64,000 nucleotides of DNA from Nostoc sp. FACHB-152 (GTDB lineage Bacteria; Cyanobacteriota; Cyanobacteriia; Cyanobacteriales; Nostocaceae), in NCBI RefSeq assembly GCF_014697475.1, contig NZ_JACJRV010000017.1:1-64000 (forward strand), read 5' to 3'. Positions 57,622 to 64,000 of the stretch are shown here, piece after piece. The first letter of the stretch is position 1; every line of letters begins with the position of its first letter. The position numbers and the translations under genes were made by a program. The notes beneath the pieces are model-generated. The model did no database searches. It saw only the letters and a list, made by a program, of their open reading frames with translations, and was not told the DNA's origin.

Positions 57622-58758
57622 ATGTTCCAAATATTAGTAATTGATGATGATTATACTATACAAATATTTCTCAAAAGGTTGTTAGAAAAACAAGGTTATC
57701 AAGTAATTACTGCCAGCAATGGTAAAGAAGGAATTGCCAAAGCAACTACTTGCCACCCAGCACTAATTATTTGTGATTGGATTATGCCAGTACTCAATGG
57801 GCTGGAAGTATGTAAGTATATTAAATCTGACCCCGATTTATCAACCAGTTTTTTTATTTTATTAACATCTTTAGACTCAGTTGCCGATCGCGTCAAGGGA
57901 TTAGATGCGGGTGCAGATGATTTTATCTCTAAACCTATAGAACAAAATGAATTAAAAGCCAGAGTCAGGGCAGGATTACGGCTGCATCAATTAAGTCGAG
58001 ATTTACAAACCCAAAAACAGCTTTTAGAAACAGAATTAGCCGAAGCAGCAGACTATGTGCGATCGCTTTTACCTCTACCCATAACTGAACCATTACACAT
58101 CAATTCTTATTTCATTCCTTCACGCCAACTCGGTGGTGATTGTTTTGATTATTACTGGCTAGACTCTAATTATTTAGCAGTTTATTTATTAGATACTGCT
58201 GGACATGGGCTGAAAGCGACACTCCCATCTATTTCTGTACTAAATTTGTTGCGTTCCCGCGCCCTTAAAGGTCTAAATTACTATCAACCTAGTGAAGTAA
58301 TTACAGCTTTAAATGAAACCTTTCAGATGAATTACCAAAATGATAAATATTTTACTATTTGGTACGGTGTTTATAACGTGGCTAAACGGCAATTAACTTA
58401 TGCCAGTGCTGGGCATCCCCCAGCAATATTAATCTCAGGCCAATCTCCAAATAAATTAGAAGTTCAACTATTAAGAACTCCTGGTATGCCTGTTGGGATG
58501 TTTCCTGAAGCAAAATACGTTGATGCTTACTGTGAAATTGAAAATTTTAGTAATCTTTATATTTTTAGCGATGGTGCTTACGAAATTACGAAGACAGATG
58601 GCACACTTTGGAGTCTGGATGGTTTAATTCAAATTCTGACGAGCATACAAAATACTATTGATTGCCCCCTCGAACAGGTATTGAATTATCTCATCGCTTT
58701 AAACTCCAAAGAGGCTTTTGAAGATGATTTATCAATCTTACAGATTAAATTCGATTAA
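57622..58758 (+). CDS. receiver-SpoIIE (PP2C) serine phosphatase
   Basis: A 378-residue response regulator. The receiver (about 1-125) has DDD at 8-10 and acceptor Asp52 (IICDWIMP), then a short coiled coil (LSRDLQTQKQLLETELAEA), then a PP2C domain with GGDCFDYYWLD, LLDTAGHGLKAT (the usual DVSGHG is DTAGHG), FSDGAYE and EDDLSIL. Metal-binding Asp are retained. ATG 57622 is chosen over TTG 57607. It is convergent with, and overlaps by 4 bases, the STAS gene, its likely substrate. Confidence 0.88.
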   Translation: MFQILVIDDDYTIQIFLKRLLEKQGYQVITASNGKEGIAKATTCHPALIICDWIMPVLNGLEVCKYIKSDPDLSTSFFILLTSLDSVADRVKGLDAGADDFISKPIEQNELKARVRAGLRLHQLSRDLQTQKQLLETELAEAADYVRSLLPLPITEPLHINSYFIPSRQLGGDCFDYYWLDSNYLAVYLLDTAGHGLKATLPSISVLNLLRSRALKGLNYYQPSEVITALNETFQMNYQNDKYFTIWYGVYNVAKRQLTYASAGHPPAILISGQSPNKLEVQLLRTPGMPVGMFPEAKYVDAYCEIENFSNLYIFSDGAYEITKTDGTLWSLDGLIQILTSIQNTIDCPLEQVLNYLIALNSKEAFEDDLSILQIKFD

Positions 58759-59081
58759 CTCTTGGAGAGTACAACTTGATGAAACTCATCTTGACTAGGG
58801 AAAATTTCAATCACTTTATCCATACCAGTCAATTCAAATAAGATTCTTACTTGTTCATTAATAGAGCAGAGAACTAATTTAGTGCCTGCTGCCCTTAATG
58901 TTTTGAAGGCTAATACTAAAGAACCCAGTGCAGAACTGTCCATAAAAGTTACATCCTGACAGTCAACTAGAACAATTTCTGCACCACTATCTTGCAGGAG
59001 AGTAATATTTTCTCTTAATTCGTGTGAATTTGCGTTATTAATAATGCCGTTCAGCTTAATAACTTTCACTTGCTGATTCAT
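58755..59081 (-). CDS. STAS-domain anti-sigma-factor antagonist
   Basis: A 108-residue STAS protein with IVLVDCQDVTFMDSSALGSLV and phosphorylation site Ser49/Ser50. It is encoded convergent to the receiver-PP2C gene and overlaps its end by 4 bases. The pair resembles Nostoc partner-switching modules such as HmpU/HmpV, but the exact counterpart is not determined. No kinase is beside it. Confidence 0.88.
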   Translation of the reverse strand: MNQQVKVIKLNGIINNANSHELRENITLLQDSGAEIVLVDCQDVTFMDSSALGSLVLAFKTLRAAGTKLVLCSINEQVRILFELTGMDKVIEIFPSQDEFHQVVLSKS

Positions 59082-60041
59082 ATTATTTTATCTCCGATTG
59101 TTGTAAAAAAAAACTGAGGTAATTTTGCTAGTATTATATACTAATAACCAATTTGATAAAAACTAGCAAAAAAATCTACCTATTATTAGCTAATTGCTAA
59201 AAAAACTATTGCTGATAGGTGGGTATTTAAAATACATATTTTAATTTTAGGAATAACCCAAAAAATATTAAAGGTTAATAGCAAATTAAGAAGTATCCAT
59301 AGTTTTATTTACTTAATTACGTAAGAATACCATAAAGACATTACTCAACAAACTTTAAATTCACTTAGTAATTTAAAGTTTGCATTTAATTTCTGCAAAG
59401 TTTGATGGAACTATAACTTATCAATAAGCTCAGCAAGTTAGATATATAAACATAACTGAGCATGGGAAATAGTTTTTGTATCAGTTGCACCAGAACAGGG
59501 TTAAAAAAACTAATATTACGTGAAATCAACTAAAATTCTAAATTATTAGAAGGTTAACTACCGCCTGATAACACAACTCATCTATACTAAAAAGCCAAAT
59601 TTTTCTATGTGGCAACTTTAGGGGATAATAGTTATTGCGTATTTTCAAGGATCACGATCAGTCTGTAATTAAAATTGAGTAATCTATAATGCACCTGTGT
59701 TGTATCCAATAATTTAATTTTTTAGTTGCTTTCTCTAGCCTAATTAATATTCATCAGCATTTCAGCCCTTAATTCCTGAAAGGTTAATCTATTAAAGTTG
59801 CTCAGTTTTTTTGAGAAAAGCACCTTCATTTTTTATTATTCCCAATATTTGTAATTTTATTAACAAAGATTTTTGCTGCTAAGGGACTTCCAACTAAAAA
59901 AATATCCACTCATTAGGGGTAGCAGAGGGAGAAAAAGATTCTTTTTCAATATCTTTGATGGTTAATGATTGAATAATTTAATTTCTGGAAGTCCCTAAAA
60001 ATAAAGAGTTGAGATGCAATTTTCAACTTCGTAAATCTTTG
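59082..60041. other. long AT-rich gap between STAS and the HTH/GrpE-like gene
   Basis: About 960 bases. No supportable gene was found. The last 160 bases contain the MITE-like element at 59882-59996; the rest is AT-rich with no visible structure. It may hold the STAS promoter. Confidence 0.5.
59882..59996. mobile_element. MITE-like element with 11-bp terminal inverted repeats
   Basis: AGGGACTTCCA (59882-59892) and TGGAAGTCCCT (59986-59996) are perfect inverted ends of a 115-bp AT-rich unit with no coding capacity. Such ends, with the AACTAAAAAAATATCCACTC interior, resemble those of insertion sequences in filamentous cyanobacteria, so a non-autonomous derivative is likely. No clear target duplication was seen, and no transposase lies nearby. 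Confidence 0.55.
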
Positions 60042-60698
60042 TTATGTGGGTTGCACTTTAGCTCGGTAAAGTAGCTTATCTCCTTGCACATAGCCAGTGT
60101 AACGGACTTTGACTAATTCACCTGGCTGTGCTGTTCCTTCTAATAATTGGTGCTTTTGGGGATCGTAAGGTATTTCTGCACCTACAGGTGCGATCGCTTC
60201 TACACCCCAATTCTGTAAAAGTTTTTTCAGTGGATTCTCGACTAACGGTAGTATCTTCACCGCCTCTAGCTGCGGATTTTCTCGTGCTTTTTGGGCAGCT
60301 GCGGGGAACTGCAATAACAAAGATTCCAGCAGTTGTAAACTCGACTGCTGGAATTGTTGGAGTAGTAGCTCTCGCTGTTGTTCTATTTGTAATTGCGATC
60401 GCTGATATTCTTTTTTTAAATCTGCAATCTCTTGTAACAACTGCTGAGTAGATACTCCATTACCTTGGCTCAAATTGGCTGTTGAAAAAGTCGTTACTAA
60501 TTCACTTAAAGATAACTGGAGAACTGATGACAACTTCAACAGCACATCTACTCGCATTTGCGCCACTTCTCCCCGTCGCAACCGCAAGATTTGCCGCTCT
60601 GAGACACCAGCCGCTTTACTCAAAGCTTTAAAACTCGTAATCTCAACCTTTTGGTTTAAATCTTGCAGTTTTTGGGTGTAATCAGTAGTATTTGCCAT
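60042..60698 (-). CDS. HTH-coiled coil-GrpE-like fusion protein
   Basis: A 218-residue protein. The N-terminal 70 residues resemble an XRE-type helix-turn-helix (FKALSKAAGVSERQILRLRR). A Gln-rich coiled coil follows (about 80-130), and the C-terminus resembles the GrpE beta head: YDPQKHQLLEGTAQPGE and VKVRYTGYVQGDKLLYRAKV, like the GrpE end pattern (V..GY...RVLRPA.V). GrpE is the DnaK nucleotide exchange factor. The HTH could target DNA or only help dimerisation. The genuine grpE is expected elsewhere. Confidence 0.75.
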   Translation of the reverse strand: MANTTDYTQKLQDLNQKVEITSFKALSKAAGVSERQILRLRRGEVAQMRVDVLLKLSSVLQLSLSELVTTFSTANLSQGNGVSTQQLLQEIADLKKEYQRSQLQIEQQRELLLQQFQQSSLQLLESLLLQFPAAAQKARENPQLEAVKILPLVENPLKKLLQNWGVEAIAPVGAEIPYDPQKHQLLEGTAQPGELVKVRYTGYVQGDKLLYRAKVQPT

Positions 60699-60699
60699 T

Positions 60700-60780
60700 T
60701 TTTACTAGAGAATAGGTACTTAAGGATGGGGATTGGTAATTTTCCCTATTCTCTACTCCCCACTCCCCATTCCCTAATTC
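60700..60780. repeat. AGAGAATAGG / CCTATTCTCT hairpin with CACTCCCC units
   Basis: AGAGAATAGG (60707-60716) pairs with CCTATTCTCT (60745-60754). CACTCCCCATTCCC-type units follow. Lies between the dps and HTH/GrpE-like genes. Confidence 0.5.
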
Positions 60781-61272
60781 TTATTCTTCCAGTAAACTTC
60801 TCAACATCCAAGCGGTCTTTTCATGAACTTGCATCCGTTGAGTTAATAAATCAGCAGTGGGTTCGTCGTTAACTTCATCTACTACAGGGAAAATAGACCG
60901 AGCGGTTCGCACTACGGCTTCTTGTCCTTCAACTAGCAATTGAATCATTTCCTTAGCTTTAGGAACTCCAGGCGTTTCAGGAATCGAACTCAGCTTGGCA
61001 TACTCACTGTAAGTTCCTGGCGCGGGATAACCCAAAGCTCTAATTCGTTCAGCAATCAAATCTACTGCTAAGGCCAATTCTGTATACTGGGTTTCAAACA
61101 TGAGGTGCAATGTTTGGAACATTGGGCCTGTAACATTCCAGTGGAAGTTATGGGTTTTTAGATAAAGTGTATATGTATCAGCCAGCAGGCGAGACAAACC
61201 TTCAGCAATTTTTGTCCGGCTTTCTTGATCAATGCCGATATTTACATTTTTTACGGTTGGTTGAGATGACAT
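60781..61272 (-). CDS. dps: Dps-family DNA-binding/iron-storage protein
   Basis: A 163-residue ferritin-like protein: [20 protein letters not shown] with His41/His44, then DLIAERI (Asp71, Glu75), the ferroxidase residues. Dps oxidises iron with hydrogen peroxide and protects DNA. Lies head-to-tail with the sulfiredoxin gene, both oxidative stress related, by inference. Confidence 0.92.
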   Translation of the reverse strand: MSSQPTVKNVNIGIDQESRTKIAEGLSRLLADTYTLYLKTHNFHWNVTGPMFQTLHLMFETQYTELALAVDLIAERIRALGYPAPGTYSEYAKLSSIPETPGVPKAKEMIQLLVEGQEAVVRTARSIFPVVDEVNDEPTADLLTQRMQVHEKTAWMLRSLLEE

Positions 61273-61346
61273 AATTTTCTCCTAAACTTATTATTTGAGA
61301 ATTAGGACTAGCAAAGATGAAGTTGAAAGGCTGAGTTATGAAATTA

Positions 61347-61372
61347 CCCTTCGGGATACCACCCAAAGGGTG
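61347..61372. terminator. ACCCTT / AAGGGT hairpin
   Basis: ACCCTT and AAGGGT pair around a 14-base loop (CGGGATACCACCCA) in the gap between sulfiredoxin and dps genes. May weakly terminate or attenuate. Confidence 0.35.
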
Positions 61373-61407
61373 TCTACATACTTCATAATTTACACTTCAT
61401 ACTTTCC

Positions 61408-61671
61408 CTAAGCTAAGTGCATCTTGAGAACGCTGCGAGGAGCTTTACGGACTCTGGCTAATATGGTGTCTTGGCCAAGACGCTGGCAAGCTTCATAACG
61501 GTGGCAACCAGAAAAGCCATAATACTGTCCGTCTACTTCTAGAACATCAATAGGTTCTTGCTGCCCAATTTCTGCAATTGATTCCATTAAGTCTTGGACT
61601 TTGTTGGGATCGTTGGCACGGGGCAAGGGACGTTTGATTTGATTTAGTGGGATCTCTTGGACTTTAACCAT
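61408..61671 (-). CDS. srx: sulfiredoxin
   Basis: An 87-residue ParB-like-fold enzyme that reduces overoxidised 2-Cys peroxiredoxin. Catalytic Cys56 is in YGFSGCHRYEA, the sulfiredoxin motif (FGGCHR in relatives). The N-terminal PLNQIKRPLPRANDPNKV is the ATP and peroxiredoxin-binding part. Full length for the cyanobacterial type. Confidence 0.9.
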   Translation of the reverse strand: MVKVQEIPLNQIKRPLPRANDPNKVQDLMESIAEIGQQEPIDVLEVDGQYYGFSGCHRYEACQRLGQDTILARVRKAPRSVLKMHLA

Positions 61672-61786
61672 AAGGAGTTGATTTAACTAATTTTGTTTTG
61701 TGCCTCTAAATAAATCATAGTCATTATGACTTCGATTTGCAAGTGATTTGGGTAGCTAAATTGGTAATGGGACTATTGGAGCGTTC

Positions 61787-63451
61787 ATGCGACAGAACCA
61801 CTACGCTACGAAGCAAATAGAAATGCCCCGACTCAGAACGAAAGGGCAGAATCTAGTCAAGATAAAGTTTTCGTTTTGGCGTTTATCTTACAGTGTAGTA
61901 ACGGCATTTTGCTTGTTGGGACTGACAGCAGCATCAGGCCCAACCAGCAATGGCAATGATGTGGAATTGAGAGTAGGGATAATACAGAGATTTGGAGAAA
62001 AATCAAAGACGAAATTACAACTAGAACCGACAAAAGGCGATCGCTTGCGGTTAAGATTTCAAGCAGGTAACAAGCTGCAAACCATAGTTACCGAAAAACC
62101 CGTCAAGCTAGAAACAGTCATGCAAGCCTTGCCAAAACCCCTGGTGGAAGAGGTAGTGGTTTTAGGCACATACCGTACCTTTGAAACAGCAGAAGATAGT
62201 GCCAAAAAATGGCGTTCTCAAGGGGTAGAAGTAGAAATATCTCAGCCAGAACGCTGGCAAGTCTGGGCGAAACGCGATGTTTACAGCACTGCTTTACTGC
62301 GACGCTTGCTATTTCAGAATGTGCAGGCTTCGGGAGCAAAAATGGCATATGTCGATACTAAAATCCAGGATAAAGTGCCACGGGTCAGTTGGGTAGTCAA
62401 TGACATCCGTTACAGCCCAAAGGATTTAGCTATTAGTGCTGACAAAAACTTAATTCGGGTTAGTCAAGGTGAAAAACCTGGCACTGGTCGATTATATGCC
62501 GGAAGAATGACATTACAGCCCAATGCCTACGGCACATATACTTTAGTTAATGAAGTACAATTAGAAACTTATTTACGTGGTGTTGTACCCAACGAAATTG
62601 GAACAAACGTACCACAAGCAGCTTTAGAATCCCAAGCAATTCTAGCTCGGACTTATGCTTTGCGGAATTTGCGCCGATTTGCTGTGGATAACTACCAATT
62701 GTGTGCTGATACGCACTGCCAAGTTTATTACGGACTGAGTGGGGCAACAGCCAAAACAGACAAAGCGATCGCTGCTACCAAAGGCATGGTGCTAACTTAC
62801 AACAACCAGCTAGTTGATGCCTTATATTCTTCAACAACTGGTGGTGTGACCGCCTTTTTTAGTGATGTTTGGAATGGAGAAGACCGTCCCTATTTGCGCC
62901 CAGTAGTCGATGCGCCGATTAATTTTTGGAATTTATCGCAACAAAGTTTAGCCGATGAAAAAAACTTCCAGAGATTTATCAGTATGAAGCAAGGCTTCAA
63001 TGAAAGTAACTGGGATATATTTCGATGGAGAAAAGAAACTCCCATTGAAGATATCGCCAAAGATTTGCAAAAATTTTTGCGTGTGAAAAACAGTCCCTAT
63101 GCCAATTTTAAAACCATTGAAGCGATCGCAGTGACAAAACGCAGCCCCAGTGGACGCATTCTCGACCTAGCTGTGAAAACCGATATCGGCATATTTACTT
63201 TACACAAAGACGAAGTACGTAGTGCCTTTGCCGCACCCGTCAGTACATTGTTTTACTTACAACCTTTAAATAAAGGTAAACCAGAATTATGGGGATATGC
63301 TTTTATTGGAGGTGGACTAGGACATGGAGTTGGTTTGAGTCAGACAGGCGCACAAAATTTAGCCAAGCTTGGTTGGTCAACTCCCAAAATTCTTCAGTTC
63401 TATTATCCTGGTACGAAAGTTCAAATTTTCAACGATAAAATTAAGCTATGA
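61787..63451 (+). CDS. SpoIID/LytB-domain protein
   Basis: A 554-residue exported protein. A basic N-terminus and membrane helix (about 35-55) are followed by an N-terminal beta region and the SpoIID/LytB core: LETYLRGVVPNEIGTNVPQA, LESQAILARTYALRN, DTHCQVYYGL and the C-terminal GGGLGHGVGLSQTGAQNLAK. SpoIID cleaves denuded glycan strands in Bacillus; in cyanobacteria the role is unknown, perhaps cell-wall remodelling. ATG 61787 or a nearby Met at residue 13 (MPRLRTKG) could be used. Confidence 0.88.
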   Translation: MRQNHYATKQIEMPRLRTKGQNLVKIKFSFWRLSYSVVTAFCLLGLTAASGPTSNGNDVELRVGIIQRFGEKSKTKLQLEPTKGDRLRLRFQAGNKLQTIVTEKPVKLETVMQALPKPLVEEVVVLGTYRTFETAEDSAKKWRSQGVEVEISQPERWQVWAKRDVYSTALLRRLLFQNVQASGAKMAYVDTKIQDKVPRVSWVVNDIRYSPKDLAISADKNLIRVSQGEKPGTGRLYAGRMTLQPNAYGTYTLVNEVQLETYLRGVVPNEIGTNVPQAALESQAILARTYALRNLRRFAVDNYQLCADTHCQVYYGLSGATAKTDKAIAATKGMVLTYNNQLVDALYSSTTGGVTAFFSDVWNGEDRPYLRPVVDAPINFWNLSQQSLADEKNFQRFISMKQGFNESNWDIFRWRKETPIEDIAKDLQKFLRVKNSPYANFKTIEAIAVTKRSPSGRILDLAVKTDIGIFTLHKDEVRSAFAAPVSTLFYLQPLNKGKPELWGYAFIGGGLGHGVGLSQTGAQNLAKLGWSTPKILQFYYPGTKVQIFNDKIKL

Positions 63452-63466
63452 ACTCAGATTAATTAA

Positions 63467-63495
63467 GCAGTAACACATAAATTTTGTGTTACTGC
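63467..63495. terminator. terminator after the SpoIID gene
   Basis: A perfect 11-bp stem GCAGTAACACA / TGTGTTACTGC with loop TAAATTT, 15 bases after the stop. Lies between convergent genes. Confidence 0.7.
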
Positions 63496-63637
63496 TTGAG
63501 CGTGAATATACTAGAATTTTTGCCAAACAATTTGAAAAAGCACATTTAGGAAGAACCCAATTCTCCCTAGATGTGCAGCTACCATTTTTTCAAATTCAAG
63601 AACGTTAGCAACCGATTTTTGTGGAGATACCTAACTT

Positions 63638-63937
63638 TTAGTAAAGGTCTTCTTCTTGGTGGGTGAGGATTGTACAGTCAGAGGTTGGATAAGCAACACA
63701 GGTCAACACATATCCAGCTTCGATTTGATCGTCATCCAAGAAAGATTGGTCAGACTGGTCAACAGTACCACTTTGAATTTTACCTGCACAGGTAGAGCAA
63801 GCACCAGCGCGGCAGGAGGAAGGCAAATCTATGCCTTGGTCTTCAGCAGCGTCTAGAATATATTCATCATCTGGCACCTCTATTGTTTTATTTAAGCCTT
63901 CAGCTTCGTTAATCAGTGTAACTTTGTAAGTTGCCAT
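63638..63937 (-). CDS. petF: plant-type [2Fe-2S] ferredoxin
   Basis: A 99-residue ferredoxin with Cys42, Cys47, Cys50 and Cys80 in the C-x4-C-x2-C-x29-C pattern ([25 protein letters not shown]). It carries electrons from photosystem I to FNR and to enzymes such as PcyA. Cyanobacteria have several; which one this is cannot be decided. Likely vegetative PetF type, since it lacks the special residues of FdxH. Confidence 0.93.
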   Translation of the reverse strand: MATYKVTLINEAEGLNKTIEVPDDEYILDAAEDQGIDLPSSCRAGACSTCAGKIQSGTVDQSDQSFLDDDQIEAGYVLTCVAYPTSDCTILTHQEEDLY

Positions 63938-64000
63938 TTCAGTATTCCTCTGCTTGATAAACGGCAGTATAAGTTATGCTAAAGCCTGTAAAATCAGGAC

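Noticed and set aside
1-64000. CRISPR array, tRNA or rRNA genes
   Set aside because: No regularly spaced repeats, tRNA T-loop pattern or rRNA sequence seen in any intergenic region.

Overview
The window looks like a chromosomal segment of a filamentous, probably heterocyst-forming cyanobacterium (Nostocales). The evidence is photosynthesis and bilin genes (PsbP, PcyA, a CpcT/CpeT lyase, NdhS, plant-type ferredoxin), frequent copies of the cyanobacterial HIP1 octamer (GCGATCGC), a PatA-type regulator, a DevBCA-type exporter, and two loci known from Nostoc hormogonia: a chemotaxis-like hmp cluster and a large hps polysaccharide cluster. No rRNA, tRNA, CRISPR array, phage module or intact transposase gene was recognised.

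Region by region: (1) 1-85 is the 3' end of an unidentified gene, followed by a terminator hairpin. (2) 206-7593, minus strand, is a five-gene chemosensory operon in the order PatA-like, CheY, CheW, MCP, CheA, matching the hmpABCDE order. (3) 7594-9529 is decaying DNA with a WD40-repeat pseudogene. (4) 9530-23405, plus strand, is the hps locus: HpsA, pseudopilins HpsB/C/D, glycosyltransferases HpsE/F/G, pseudopilin HpsH, a DUF2064 transferase, an HpsJ-like membrane protein and another glycosyltransferase, closed by a hairpin. (5) 23820-29492 holds DUF502, NusB, FtsY and a GAF-PP2C phosphatase. (6) 29561-34340 is a mixed housekeeping and photosynthesis block ending with pcyA. (7) 35127-38642 is a DevB/DevC/DevA exporter operon. 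(8) 38700-48082 carries HAD phosphatase, CpcT-like lyase, STAS, HemF, SRPBCC, Mrp, RodA, NdhS and a HAS-barrel-like protein. (9) 48233-55008 has a proton antiporter with Usp domains, UDP-xylose synthase, UDP-glucose dehydrogenase and an SLH-FAS1 outer-membrane protein. (10) 55837-63937 has two membrane or hydrolase unknowns, a REC-PP2C phosphatase with a convergent STAS protein, a MITE-like element, an HTH/GrpE-like fusion, Dps, sulfiredoxin, SpoIID/LytB and ferredoxin.

How they fit together: the hmp operon probably controls type IV pilus motility, and the hps operon makes and exports the polysaccharide needed for gliding. Here they face away from each other across about 1.9 kb. The window also has two SpoIIE-type phosphatases and two STAS proteins, the parts of partner-switching circuits, but no recognisable HPK/RsbW kinase. 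UDP-glucose dehydrogenase and UDP-xylose synthase would supply sugar nucleotides for exopolysaccharide or envelope glycans. No clearly new multi-gene system was found. The most unusual items are the calcium-loop and pilin-like features of HpsA, the HTH/GrpE-like fusion, the SLH-FAS1-barrel protein, the WD40 pseudogene and the short inverted-repeat element at 59882-59996. All assignments are from reading the sequence; no database search was run.
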